This document shows, in pieces, positions 1 to 8,881 of a stretch of DNA of 64,000 nucleotides (position 1 is the first letter of the stretch; every line of letters begins with the position of its first letter). This DNA comes from Sphingomonas sp. IC081 (lineage in GTDB: Bacteria; Pseudomonadota; Alphaproteobacteria; Sphingomonadales; Sphingomonadaceae). The stretch spans positions 48,865-112,864 of the forward strand of contig NZ_CP029765.1 in NCBI RefSeq assembly GCF_006874585.1. The letters run 5' to 3'. The notes beneath the pieces are model-generated. The model was not told the origin of the DNA. It did no database searches and worked only from the letters and a program-made list of their open reading frames with translations. Made by a program: the position numbers and the translations under genes.

Positions 1-8
1 CTTCGCGG

Positions 9-30
9 CGCGAAAGGCTCGCCTTTCGCG
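9..30. repeat. 10-bp inverted repeat upstream of first gene
   Basis: CGCGAAAGGC (9-18) and GCCTTTCGCG (21-30) are perfect inverted copies separated by two bases. It could be a terminator stem for a gene to the left or an operator for the gene at 96. No T-run follows, so a classical intrinsic terminator reading is weak. Confidence 0.5.
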
Positions 31-95
31 TCCCTGACCCGACCGCGCCCCGAAGGTCCGACCGTAACTGTCGTTTTGACTAAGGAGTGAGCGTT

Positions 96-401
96 ATGAG
101 CACGTCAGTTACCCTCCCGGAAGACAAGATCGAGTTCATCGCCAAGTCGGATAAGGAGATCCGGATCGAGCATCGCATCGCCTCGCTCGAAGCCGAAATG
201 CACCGCGCCTGTCGCATCCATGACCGCCGCGACGACTTCATCGAAATGATCGATTGGACCTCCATGACGATCGACGATCGCGAGACGGTCCACAACCATG
301 CCGACCGCCTCAACTGGAGCATGATCGAGATCGACCATGAGATCATGCTCGCATCCGAAGCCCTCTACGTCGAGCACATGGAGAACCCGCTCAACTGGTG
401 A
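96..401 (+). CDS. Small acidic hypothetical protein (101 aa)
   Basis: Function not recognised. An in-frame GTG at 87 exists, but AAGGAG at 82-87 sits 8 bases before the ATG at 96, so that start is preferred. The product is rich in Glu, Asp, Arg, His and Met, has no Cys, no signal peptide and no membrane segment, and looks wholly helical with heptad-like spacing in the first 50 residues. It lies at the outer edge of the transfer region, upstream of the probable oriT. It could be a plasmid-encoded regulatory or accessory protein; nothing specific can be claimed. Confidence 0.6.
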   Translation: MSTSVTLPEDKIEFIAKSDKEIRIEHRIASLEAEMHRACRIHDRRDDFIEMIDWTSMTIDDRETVHNHADRLNWSMIEIDHEIMLASEALYVEHMENPLNW

Positions 402-621
402 GCCCAATCCGCCACGCATGGGAGGCGCAGCCCCACAGGGCCGCGCTTCCCTTTTTTTGTCTGATGCCGTCCAGATCGCTGCCGCGTCTGCCCCCGGCTC
501 GCTCGCCTCGGCCTAACGGCCAAGGCTACGCATCGCCGGGGCCCGCCTCTAAAGGAATGGCCGCCCGAATGGGCAAGCCCATCCGCGCGGCCATCGGTCG
601 TTTGTTCGGTGCCGGAACGGC
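402..621. other. Intergenic, no supported gene
   Basis: About 220 bases between two genes whose 3' ends face each other. Open frames here have no plausible ribosome site and give Pro/Arg/Ser-rich translations typical of noncoding GC-rich DNA. No convincing terminator or repeat was seen. Confidence 0.4.
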
Positions 622-846
622 TCAGGCTGACGCCTGAAGCCGTTTCTCCACCTCGTCCACGCCCAGCGTCTTCACCGCCTTCATGATCCGCTCCAGTCGA
701 TCATGCGGGAGCTTGAAAAGCCCCGCCTTCTCGACCGTCCCGATCGCCGCCTCCCGCACCTTCTGTTGATGCGCCTTGCGACGCTCCGACAGCTTACGTT
801 CCTCGGCCTCGATCGCGGCCATTTCTGCGTCCAGTGACTTCGCCAT
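622..846 (-). CDS. Small coiled-coil plasmid protein (74 aa), DUF6437-like
   Basis: The start at 846 is chosen because AGAAGG lies 8 bases upstream on the minus strand; an ATG at 852 would overlap that site too closely. The first half (MAKSLDAEMAAIEAEERKL onward) is a charged heptad-like helix. The second half has a conserved-looking ending with LGVDEVEKRL. Small proteins of this shape are common next to transfer genes on alphaproteobacterial plasmids; the DUF6437 resemblance is from memory and tentative. It is transcribed away from the probable oriT, divergently from the traD/traI block. Confidence 0.6.
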   Translation of the reverse strand: MAKSLDAEMAAIEAEERKLSERRKAHQQKVREAAIGTVEKAGLFKLPHDRLERIMKAVKTLGVDEVEKRLQASA

Positions 847-1405
847 TTTCATTACCTTCTGGTCAGGCTGATCGGCTCTGAACAGCACCACCATAACCGG
901 ACCTGGCGCACCGGAAAACCCGTGTCGTACTCCCCTACGATACGACTGCGAAGTCGCACCCTTCACTCACGGATGATCCATGCACTTGCGACCCCATTCG
1001 ACCCGCGCAAAGCGCCCTTCCCCTTCGGTCGCTTCCGCCTCACGGCGGACCTTTGCCCCCCGGAAACCGGAGGCAAGCCCGAACCAGACGAGGATCAGAA
1101 CACAACGAGGCTTCACGGACGATAAGACAGCTCAATAGGCACACCCTACGCAACGGTGTTGCAGGATTATGGTTGAATAACAACATGTTACCAACATATT
1201 TAATGTAATCCCAATCAACCCCATTTGTAATCCCATTCACTCCCATTGCAAATTATGCGATATTTCAGAAACTTGGCTGGGATTACATGGGATTACATGG
1301 ATTTTTAGCGCCTAATTAAACTTGCTATCCGCAGGGAACGCGAGTAGTAAAAGCCCGCTTTCCGCAAAAGCTCACCATCCCCTCATTCGAGAGGATGGTT
1401 TGAAC
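847..1405. other. oriT: Candidate origin of transfer (oriT) and control region
   Basis: A 560-base gene-free stretch between a divergent small gene and a ribbon-helix-helix gene directly upstream of traD and traI. It is dense in inverted repeats: GTCGTA/TACGAC (924-929, 941-946), TGCGA/TCGCA (947-958), a stem with CCGG/CCGG at its core (1053-1076), GCAAC/GTTGC (1150-1162) and AACATGTT (1182-1189). These are followed by an AT-rich tract with phased repeats (1204-1297). MobF systems normally carry oriT beside the accessory DNA-binding gene and relaxase, so placement and structure agree. No nic site could be recognised. Confidence 0.5.
1204..1297. promoter_or_regulatory. Inverted array of four TGGGATTACA sites
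   Basis: The 10-mer TGTAATCCCA occurs at 1204-1213 and 1226-1235, and its exact reverse complement TGGGATTACA at 1278-1287 and 1288-1297. The first pair is 22 bases apart and the second 10, so all copies are close to helical phase. Weaker TGGG-containing units lie between them. The array ends about 110 bases before the ribbon-helix-helix start at 1406. Such proteins bind short direct or inverted repeats, so this is probably its operator and relaxosome binding site. Confidence 0.7.
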
Positions 1406-1690
1406 ATGAGAAGTACCCAGCGATCCGTAAGGTTCGACAAACACGATCTTGACCGGCTCGACGCGATCGCTGCCGACCAAGACAGATCCTTTGCTGATCT
1501 CATAAGGTTCATAGTCAAGCGACACCTGGACGGCGGCGTATTCGATAATGCGAGCCACCTTCGACTAGCGCGAGTGTGTGAGTACACACAGGCTGCCGTC
1601 GACACGATCCTGCGCGAAGAACACCCCGATCATCGGAAACTCGTCCTCGAGGAAACGACCCGTCGCATGGAGCGGTATCATGGCGCGTAA
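1406..1690 (+). CDS. Ribbon-helix-helix relaxosome accessory/regulator protein (94 aa)
   Basis: The N-terminus RSVRFDKHDLDRLDAIA followed by DRSFADLIRFIVKRHLDG fits the strand-helix-helix pattern of MetJ/Arc-type DNA-binding proteins such as TraY or MobC accessory factors. The ATG at 1406 has AGAGGA ten bases upstream; in-frame triplets further up give a non-family extension. Its end overlaps traD by 11 bases, so it is probably the first gene of the traD-traI operon. It likely binds the repeat array just upstream, repressing the operon and helping TraI at oriT. Function is inferred from fold and position. Confidence 0.75.
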   Translation: MRSTQRSVRFDKHDLDRLDAIAADQDRSFADLIRFIVKRHLDGGVFDNASHLRLARVCEYTQAAVDTILREEHPDHRKLVLEETTRRMERYHGA

Positions 1691-4121
1691 GAAACGCGGC
1701 AAAGACCGCAAAGACATTCGCAGCGACGGTTCACCGAGGCCCCTGAAACACCATTCCGCGCGCGGCGACACGCCTCGCAACAATGGCAACTTCGTGCGCG
1801 GAAGCCAGCTGCTCAACACCCAGGTTATCATGTGGCTGCAGGGCGCGAAGATGCCCTTCCTCATGTGGCTGGGCATCTTCGCCCTATCCTATTTCACGAT
1901 CCTCTCGTTCACCCTCGACGAGAACAATTTCCAGCTCATCTGCATGCGCATGCTGTCGTGGCTGTGGGACTGGTGCGCGCTCGATCCGATGAAGCAGGCC
2001 AACCTGCAACTCCCAGACCATACCGTGCGCCACACCTTCATGGGGTACGTGCCCTATGTCCCTGAGGTCGCCCTCGCCTGGCATAAGGCACTGCGCGGCG
2101 TCATCGGTTCGATCCTGATCGCCTCGTTTGCGACCATCCCGGCTTCGATCTGGTATGTCGATTTCTCGCGGCGGCGAGGCGGCTCGATCATGGAAGAACG
2201 GCACGAGCGCGGCGCCATGCTGGTGGATCGGGATCTGCTCTACAGGGAGATCAGCCAGCACAACCAGATGAAGTTCGTTGAGGAGGCCAAAGACCTCTTC
2301 CCCGGCAAGAAGCCCAAAGCTGTTCTCAAGATGTCGTTCGATGCCCGCAAGGCTGCCGGCATTCACCATCCCTATTACCTTGCCGGCATCCCCTATCCCC
2401 ACCGCCTCGAGCAATCCCACACCATGCTCCTGGGCACCACCGGCACCGGCAAGACCACTGTCCTTCGGAAGCATCTGGCGCAGATGCGCGAACGTCAGGA
2501 TACCGCCGTGGTCTTCGATCTTACCGGCGCTTACGTCGAGGCATTCTACGACCCCGAGCGCGACACGATCCTCAATCCCATGGACGTGCGGTGCCCGTCA
2601 TGGTCGATCTTCAATGACTGCTCGACATACAGCGAGTTCACCGCTGCCGCAGCGGCGCTGATCCCCTCCGACGGCGGATCGTCGGAACCGTTCTGGGCCC
2701 TCGCCGCACGCACCCTCTTCATCGAAATGTGCATGAAGCTGATCGAGAAGGATCAGACCTCCAATCAGGCGCTCGCCGACAACCTGATGACGGCCGATCT
2801 CAAGCAGGTCCACCGTCATCTTCAGAAGACGATCGCCGATCCACTCACTGCCCCGGAAGCCGCCCGCATGGCGGAATCGATCCGTGCCGTTTTCAACACC
2901 AATGCGCAGGCGCTGCGCTTCCTTCCCGACGAGGGCGAGCCATACTCGATCAAGAAGTGGATCACCGGCGAGAAGAAGCCCGGATCGATCCTCTTCATCA
3001 CCTGTACCTACACCGACCTCGAGATGAACAAGGCCCTCCTGACCCTGTGGTCGAACCTTGCCATTCACTCGCTCATGACCATGCCGCACACCCGTTCTTT
3101 GCGGACCTGGTTCATGTTCGACGAGCTGGGCGCGCTTCACCGCCTGCCCGCCATCGAGAACGGCCTCCAGACGGCCCGTAACTTTGGCGGAGCCATGATC
3201 CTTGGCCTCCACTCCTTCGACAAACTGGTGCAGGTCTACGGGGAAGAAAACGCCCGCAACCTGTCGTCGCTTGCACGTACAAAGCTGATGCTCGCTGCTG
3301 CGGATCTGGACACCGCCGAGCAGTGCGCCCGCTACATCGGCAATCGCGAAATCCGGCAAATGGATGAGGGCTATTCCTACGGCTACAATTCCACCCGCGA
3401 CGCATCGACGCTGACACCGCGCAAGCAGATCGAACCACTCGTCATTCCCGACGACATCATGAACCTGCCCTCGATGCACGGTTTCGTGAAATTTCCGGAT
3501 GGATTTCCGGCAGCGCGCATCCAGCTTGAGTGGCAGCACTATGCCAAAGTTGCCGAGGGCTTCATGCGCCGGCCACCGTCAAAGCCGGACGATCCGGACG
3601 GCAATGTTCGCGGAGGTGGGGGTAAGCCGAAGGGTGGGGATGACGGTGGGCGTGGGGAAAACATCGCGCTCAGCGAAGAGGAGGTGGCCGCGCGGGATAA
3701 TCCAATCGCACTCGCCTCCAATATCCTTTCACAACCCTCAGAGCAGGAGCGTGAAGAGCAAGAGGGCCGCGATCCCAACTCTCGTGAAGCACTTGACCGT
3801 ATGGACCCCGGTGCATCGCAATCCGGGACCGTCAAAGGCGAAGCTGCACAGGACAGTACCGTCGATCATAATGGTCTCGATACTCCAGAGCGGGAGAACG
3901 CCCGGCCAAAGGACTCCACGGCCAGACGAGACGCACAGGAAATCTCCTCTCGATCCTCCGATAAGGATGCCGCTACCCAGGCAAGAGGAGAAAATAGAGA
4001 TACCGCCGAGGAAAATCTAGGCGTCCGTGAAGCGCGTGACGGTTTCGGCACGGGGGACGGAAAAGACCATAGTCACGATCATCCCGATCTGGGCGATTCA
4101 GATATGGGTATCGGAGACTGA
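1680..4121 (+). CDS. traD: Type IV coupling protein TraD
   Basis: Inner-membrane ATPase that docks the relaxosome to the mating channel. The ATG at 1680 has GGAG seven bases upstream, giving 813 residues. Hydrophobic segments lie near residues 55-80 and 140-160, then a soluble ATPase with Walker A GTTGTGKTT (about residue 251) and Walker B FMFDELG (about residue 478). LARTKLMLAAADLDTAEQCA and GYSYGYNSTRD are typical of TraD/TrwB members. The last 150 residues are hydrophilic, Gly/Asp/Glu/Arg-rich and probably disordered, as in F TraD tails that contact TraM. Three bases separate it from traI. Confidence 0.93.
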   Translation: MARKKRGKDRKDIRSDGSPRPLKHHSARGDTPRNNGNFVRGSQLLNTQVIMWLQGAKMPFLMWLGIFALSYFTILSFTLDENNFQLICMRMLSWLWDWCALDPMKQANLQLPDHTVRHTFMGYVPYVPEVALAWHKALRGVIGSILIASFATIPASIWYVDFSRRRGGSIMEERHERGAMLVDRDLLYREISQHNQMKFVEEAKDLFPGKKPKAVLKMSFDARKAAGIHHPYYLAGIPYPHRLEQSHTMLLGTTGTGKTTVLRKHLAQMRERQDTAVVFDLTGAYVEAFYDPERDTILNPMDVRCPSWSIFNDCSTYSEFTAAAAALIPSDGGSSEPFWALAARTLFIEMCMKLIEKDQTSNQALADNLMTADLKQVHRHLQKTIADPLTAPEAARMAESIRAVFNTNAQALRFLPDEGEPYSIKKWITGEKKPGSILFITCTYTDLEMNKALLTLWSNLAIHSLMTMPHTRSLRTWFMFDELGALHRLPAIENGLQTARNFGGAMILGLHSFDKLVQVYGEENARNLSSLARTKLMLAAADLDTAEQCARYIGNREIRQMDEGYSYGYNSTRDASTLTPRKQIEPLVIPDDIMNLPSMHGFVKFPDGFPAARIQLEWQHYAKVAEGFMRRPPSKPDDPDGNVRGGGGKPKGGDDGGRGENIALSEEEVAARDNPIALASNILSQPSEQEREEQEGRDPNSREALDRMDPGASQSGTVKGEAAQDSTVDHNGLDTPERENARPKDSTARRDAQEISSRSSDKDAATQARGENRDTAEENLGVREARDGFGTGDGKDHSHDHPDLGDSDMGIGD

Positions 4122-4124
4122 TCG

Positions 4125-7100
4125 ATGCATTCCATTGCATCCGTTCGCTCCGCTGGTGGCGCCGCCAAATATTTCACAAACGACGATTTCGTTGCGGGTG
4201 ATTATTATACAAATGAGCAGGCAGGGGAGGTCAGCCAATGGGGAGGCAATGGCCTCTCCGACAGCTCAATTGCAGAAGGATCAAGCGTCACCCGTGAGGC
4301 GTTCGAAAAGGTTCTCCTGGGTGAGACACCCACCGGGGAACAGATCGAAGCGAAGGACAACCGAAGGCCAGGCTACGACCTGACGTTCTCCGCGCCAAAG
4401 TCAGTCTCGATCATGGCCTACATAGCCGGCGACAAACGCATTCTTGGACCTGATGGCGCATTTGCTCTTTCGGTCAAGGATACCATGGCGTGGGTCGAGA
4501 AGAACCTTGCCGAAGGCCGCAAGACCGTTGAGGGCAAGACGGCCGCCATTCAGACAGGCAATCTCGTCTACGCCCTTTTCCAGCACGACACGAGCCGGGC
4601 ACTCGATCCGCAGCTCCATATCCATTCCATCGTCGCCAACATGACGCGCATGCCGGACGGCAAATGGCAGGCGCTTCACGCCGACAAGATCTGGTCCAAT
4701 AACACCGTTATCGGCTCGATCCAGCACGCCTTCCTGCGGACCCGTATGGAGGAGCTGGGCTACAAGGTTCAATTGGACGGCAAGCACGGCACCTTCGAGA
4801 TCGTCGGTGTCCCCAAGGATGTCATCGACGCCAACAGCACACGGCGGGAAGAAATCCTGATCAAGTCCGAGCAGCTTGGGATCGTCTCACCAAAAGGACG
4901 CGACAGCGTCACCGTCAACACTCGCGATGCAAAACTGAATGTTGAAGATCGCGAAGGCATGGTCAAAGGCTGGATCGAGCGCGCTGCAGCACTCGGATTT
5001 GACGGGAAGGACGTCCTCGCCGCTGCGTTGCGGGCCTCTCGCGAGCAGCCGGAAAACCTCGCAGTGCGCGGTTACAAGGCCATGCTCGAGGTGGTGAACA
5101 CGGCGCGGGAATTTGTATCCGGCCTCTTGCGATCCCCTGAACCACTGGTCGATGCTGGCATTGCGCGTCTGGCAGGCTCTCCTGGCGATGCTCGTGCCCA
5201 ACTCGCGGTCGCTTCGGCCGTCCGCATCCTCAGCCAGCGGGAAGCCGCCTTCCAGGTCCATCAAGTCTCCAAGACGGCTCTCGATCTTGGCCTCAAGGGC
5301 GTCACGATCGACAACGTCGAAGCGCGCATCGACCGACTGATAAAAAATGGCGATCTCGTTTCTGGTCAAATCCAGCACAAGGGCCAGATGGTCGACGCTG
5401 TCACCACACCTGAGTCGTTGAAGGTCGAGCAATCCATTCTCGATCACGTCGAAACCGGCAATGGCAAAGGCACCTCGATCGTCGATGCCGCCAGTGCGCC
5501 ATCGCGGCTTCAGGAGGCCGCAGCGCCCCGAGAACTGAATCAAGGGCAGCTCGCGGCCGCAACCATGATCGTCTCGAGTGAGGATCGCTACGTCGTCGTC
5601 CAGGGTGTCGCCGGCGCCGGTAAGTCTACCATGCTGCAGACTGTTGCTGCCGTCGCGCGCGATGAGGGCAAGCAAGTCCTCGGCCTCGCGTTTCAGAACA
5701 AGATGGTCGGCGACATGCGCGAGGGCATGGTGCCAAAGCACCTCACGGCCGAGGACATGGAAAAGGCGGGAGTTTCGGCACAGACCATTGCGTCTTTCGT
5801 GTGGCAGAACGAGAAATACCTAAGCGATCCCAGCAGTCGGGGGGCCCAGGATCGGCGCAGCGAACTCGCCGGCACGATCGTCGTCGTCGACGAAACCTCA
5901 ATGGTTTCGAGCGAGGATATGCTCAAGCTGATGCGCATCACTGAAGCGCTCGGCATCGAAAAGGTAGCCTTCGTTGGCGACCGTCAACAGCTCTCCTCGA
6001 TCGACGCGGGCAAGTCATTTGCCATGGTACAAGCCGCTGGCATCACCATGGCGCGCATGGATCAGAACGTGCGTATCAATCCGGACAACAAGCAACTCCT
6101 GACCGTAGCGGCGCTTGCGAACACTGGCCGCGCCGGCGCCGCGCTGAAAGTGCTGGGCGACAATGTCAGCGAACATGCCGAACCGGCTGCACAGGCGGCC
6201 GAGGCATGGCTGGCCCTGTCTGCAGAAGACCGGGCTGTTACCGCCGTCTTCGCCTCGGGCCGCGACGCACGCTCGGAGATCAACACCGAAATTCAGCAAG
6301 GTTTGCGTCAGGAGGGCACTCTGAAGGGCGACGGCCTGGACGTCATTGTCCATGACCGGGTGAGCAAAGAGCGCGAGCAGCTGCGCTATGCCCATCATTA
6401 CACCGTTGGCCAGACCCTGACGGTGACGGGGCAAATCCGAGAAGTCGGGCTAGGGCGGGGGCAGTATCAGGTTAGCCGCATCTTCGACAACGGCAAGGTC
6501 CAGCTAACAGGCCCCAATGGGCGCAACCTGCGCTTCGATCCTCAGAAGATTGATTCCGGCATCACCCGAAGCCGTCTTGAACTCTCAAATCTCGAGACGC
6601 TCAAGATTTATGAGGGCGATACGATCCGCTGGACCACCAACGACAAGGATCGCGGACTGGATAATGCTGCTCTGGCAAAGATCGTGTCCATTGAGGGGGG
6701 GAACGTCACCGTCGAAACCGCGAATAACGAACGGCTAACATTAGAGCGTGGTGATCCGATGCTCAGCAGGATCGGCCTCGCCTACGCCCTAAACATGCAC
6801 ATGGCGCAGGGTGTCACCGCAGACAAGGGGATCGGGGTCATGCTCTCCTACGAGCACAACCTATCCAACCAGCGCCTTTTCAACGTCCTTGTGACCCGCG
6901 TGCGGGACGCCCTGACCATGATCGTTGACGATCGCCAGAAGCTGGAATGGCGTCTTAACTCCAATCCAGGCGACAAGACTTCCTCTCTCGAAAGCACCGG
7001 GAAGCTGGACATTGACGGTGTTGATGCCAAGCAGGAGGCGGCAGACGCTGCACTTACCGCCGCATTCGATGCACTCGAGGGTGAGAACGGAGCCGGTGGC

Positions 7101-7565
7101 GCGTCAAACGGCCTTGGCCGCGATGCCTCCGCCGATTTGGCCGACTTGCCCCCAATGCCCGCAGCCGATGCACACGAAGGCGGCGCTGGAACTGGCGCCG
7201 GTGGCGACGAGAACGCGGCCGATGGGCTCAGCGAAATAGAGAAGGGCCAGAACGGCATGTCCGGTCCAGAGTCAATGGACCTGGATGACCTGCCCCCGAT
7301 GGGGCCATCGGAAACTGATTATTCCACCTTCGATGCCAGTGCCGATCTGATCTACGATCCCGGCGCTGATGATCCCCCTGCCCCCACGCAGGACAAGGAC
7401 GACGTCGATCCGCTTAGGCAAGCACTGCTGGATCACCTCGAGGGCGATGGCCTCGGCGTTGTCGATACCACCGTTGATGATCTTACCGGCATTCCGCCGA
7501 TGCCTGGTCGTGATGACGGCCAGATTCCGGGGCTGCCGGAAAAGAGCCTGGGACTCGACCTATGA
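4125..7565 (+). CDS. traI: MobF relaxase-helicase TraI
   Basis: Nicks oriT, stays bound to the 5' end and unwinds the plasmid. The 1146-residue protein has an N-terminal TrwC-type relaxase with candidate catalytic tyrosines Y16 and Y27/Y28 and a metal-binding His triad (H154, H165, H167 in the motif LHIH). A RecD-like helicase follows, with Walker A GVAGAGKS at 494-501, DETSM beginning at residue 589, and GDRQQLSSIDAG. The last 200 residues are acidic and low in complexity, with two LPPM motifs. It is shorter than F TraI (1756 aa) and lacks an obvious second helicase-like copy. Its stop overlaps the next ATG (ATGA). Confidence 0.95.
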   Translation: MHSIASVRSAGGAAKYFTNDDFVAGDYYTNEQAGEVSQWGGNGLSDSSIAEGSSVTREAFEKVLLGETPTGEQIEAKDNRRPGYDLTFSAPKSVSIMAYIAGDKRILGPDGAFALSVKDTMAWVEKNLAEGRKTVEGKTAAIQTGNLVYALFQHDTSRALDPQLHIHSIVANMTRMPDGKWQALHADKIWSNNTVIGSIQHAFLRTRMEELGYKVQLDGKHGTFEIVGVPKDVIDANSTRREEILIKSEQLGIVSPKGRDSVTVNTRDAKLNVEDREGMVKGWIERAAALGFDGKDVLAAALRASREQPENLAVRGYKAMLEVVNTAREFVSGLLRSPEPLVDAGIARLAGSPGDARAQLAVASAVRILSQREAAFQVHQVSKTALDLGLKGVTIDNVEARIDRLIKNGDLVSGQIQHKGQMVDAVTTPESLKVEQSILDHVETGNGKGTSIVDAASAPSRLQEAAAPRELNQGQLAAATMIVSSEDRYVVVQGVAGAGKSTMLQTVAAVARDEGKQVLGLAFQNKMVGDMREGMVPKHLTAEDMEKAGVSAQTIASFVWQNEKYLSDPSSRGAQDRRSELAGTIVVVDETSMVSSEDMLKLMRITEALGIEKVAFVGDRQQLSSIDAGKSFAMVQAAGITMARMDQNVRINPDNKQLLTVAALANTGRAGAALKVLGDNVSEHAEPAAQAAEAWLALSAEDRAVTAVFASGRDARSEINTEIQQGLRQEGTLKGDGLDVIVHDRVSKEREQLRYAHHYTVGQTLTVTGQIREVGLGRGQYQVSRIFDNGKVQLTGPNGRNLRFDPQKIDSGITRSRLELSNLETLKIYEGDTIRWTTNDKDRGLDNAALAKIVSIEGGNVTVETANNERLTLERGDPMLSRIGLAYALNMHMAQGVTADKGIGVMLSYEHNLSNQRLFNVLVTRVRDALTMIVDDRQKLEWRLNSNPGDKTSSLESTGKLDIDGVDAKQEAADAALTAAFDALEGENGAGGASNGLGRDASADLADLPPMPAADAHEGGAGTGAGGDENAADGLSEIEKGQNGMSGPESMDLDDLPPMGPSETDYSTFDASADLIYDPGADDPPAPTQDKDDVDPLRQALLDHLEGDGLGVVDTTVDDLTGIPPMPGRDDGQIPGLPEKSLGLDL

Positions 7566-7799
7566 GCCGTAAACGCCTGCCGATCGATTTTGCCACTAGC
7601 GACATGGATGCCGGGCATCTTGAGGCCATCATTGCCCGAACCCGCGAGGGCGGCCATCCGGCACAGGAACCGCGACGGGATGACGCTCGAAAATGCCGCG
7701 TTCTCGCAAGAAATCGACCAGCTGGGGACAAAGCTGGGCGCGCGCGGCCTGCTCGACGAGCCCGAGATCGTGCCCTTCGATACCTGGCAGCGCAAATGA
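7562..7799 (+). CDS. Short post-relaxase reading frames, possibly one frameshifted gene
   Basis: An ATG at 7562 overlaps the traI stop as ATGA and begins a natural-looking segment (MSRKRLPIDF...). About 40 codons later the natural-looking sequence moves to another frame, where an ATG at 7680 starts a 39-residue run ending FDTWQRK at 7799. Either two tiny overlapping genes are present or a single gene of about 78 residues has a frameshift. Small hydrophilic proteins of this size often follow traI in related plasmids. Function unknown; read as a composite with low confidence. Confidence 0.4.
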
Positions 7800-7966
7800 C
7801 AGGCCGCAGCGGACAAGCTGGGAGCGTCACACAAGCTGAGGCGCCAATCGATCTGCCGGTGGTCAGGGCCGCGCCGTGGATTGAACGCTCCATCATCAAC
7901 ACAAAGACCCCCGGCGATTGTCACCCCGCCGATTATTGGTTGGAAAGGATCACCCGATGTCTCTGA
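7796..7966 (+). CDS. Possible 56-aa linker protein
   Basis: The ATG at 7796 overlaps the preceding stop (ATGA), and its own stop at 7966 overlaps the nuclease start at 7957. The translation (MTGRSGQAGSVTQ to LERITRCL) shows no domain. It is called only because it keeps the unbroken chain of start/stop overlaps. It could equally be a spacer. Confidence 0.3.
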   Translation: MTGRSGQAGSVTQAEAPIDLPVVRAAPWIERSIINTKTPGDCHPADYWLERITRCL

Positions 7967-8361
7967 TACTTATTGCCGCCGCCGCACTGGCGGGCTGCAC
8001 CGTGACGGATGGCGATACGATCAGATGCAATGGCGAGCGCATCCGCTTGCTTGGCGTCGACGCTCCCGACGATCCGGGCAACAGCCGGTGCAGACCCGTG
8101 CCTAAACCCGGCGCGATCTGCGATCGGCAGCGGGCCGCCGCGAGCAAGGCATCGCTGCAACGGATCATGGCGGGGCCTCTCTCTATCGAACGCGTGGGCA
8201 CAGATCGTTACGGGCGCACGCTGGCGATGGTCTACGCGCAGGGCCGGAGCCTGTCGTGCCACCAGATCGAAGGTGGGCAAGCCACCTATTTTGCACGGTG
8301 GGATCAAGGCGCACGGGTAGCTCGTGAGTGCCCGCGAGCGGCAGCAAGGGCGGTTAGATGA
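7957..8361 (+). CDS. Staphylococcal-nuclease-like (thermonuclease family) exported protein
   Basis: A 134-residue SNase-fold nuclease. The family signature is clear: VTDGDTIRCNGERIRLLGVD supplies the first strand pair, the arginine and the acidic metal ligand, and DRYGRTLA the second arginine. The first 14 residues are hydrophobic and end LAGC, which could be a short export signal or lipobox. SNase-like proteins are frequent on conjugative plasmids next to relaxase genes, where they may cut incoming or periplasmic DNA. It sits in the coupled gene train after traI, so it is probably co-expressed with transfer functions. Substrate is inferred only. Confidence 0.8.
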   Translation: MSLILIAAAALAGCTVTDGDTIRCNGERIRLLGVDAPDDPGNSRCRPVPKPGAICDRQRAAASKASLQRIMAGPLSIERVGTDRYGRTLAMVYAQGRSLSCHQIEGGQATYFARWDQGARVARECPRAAARAVR

Positions 8362-8422
8362 TCGCCGTGCTGACCAGTTTTCTCCCCCCTCCCCACCTCA
8401 ACGGCTCTTACAGGAGGACTCC

Positions 8423-8881
8423 GTGCGCGAGGATGTAACCCCCACACCACTCACCCCCCGCGATATTATGATCGAATATGCGCTCATCCTGCGCCGCGTT
8501 TCGGGGCGGATACACGGCATCCTCCGCGAGCCAGAGACGATACAGATGCCCGTTACCCTGCGCCGCTCCCTCACCGACTGCGTCAAGGCATTCGATGAGT
8601 GCATAGCCGACCTCGAGACGCTCGCATCCACGGCCGCAGCCACCGCTACCCCCACCATCACCCATACCCCCATGCGCGTGCCGACCTGGCGCGATGGCGC
8701 GAAAGTTGCGCTCGGCGTGCTCATCCCCTGCGCCGCTTTTGTCTGTCTCATCGCCTTGATCGCCTCCACCATGCCGATCGAACCGACCGATCCCGAACAG
8801 ATCCAACGCGACGCGAAATGGCTACAAGAGCATGAGGATCGCTTCGAAGCGATATCCAGAGGCGGCCATGGGAATAAATGA
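8423..8881 (+). CDS. Single-pass membrane protein of unknown function (152 aa)
   Basis: The GTG at 8423 is chosen because AGGAGG at 8412-8417 sits five bases upstream; longer in-frame starts overlap the nuclease. Residues 1-80 form a predicted helical soluble domain. One strongly hydrophobic helix (VALGVLIPCAAFVCLIALIA, about residues 94-113) follows, then a short charged tail. Its end overlaps the next gene's start at 8868 by 14 bases. Not assigned to a family; probably an inner-membrane partner of the following protein. Confidence 0.65.
   Translation: MREDVTPTPLTPRDIMIEYALILRRVSGRIHGILREPETIQMPVTLRRSLTDCVKAFDECIADLETLASTAAATATPTITHTPMRVPTWRDGAKVALGVLIPCAAFVCLIALIASTMPIEPTDPEQIQRDAKWLQEHEDRFEAISRGGHGNK

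Noticed and set aside
398..637. 79-codon plus-strand open frame after the first gene
   Set aside because: Pro/Ser/Arg-rich translation, no ribosome site, and it ends over the convergent gene.
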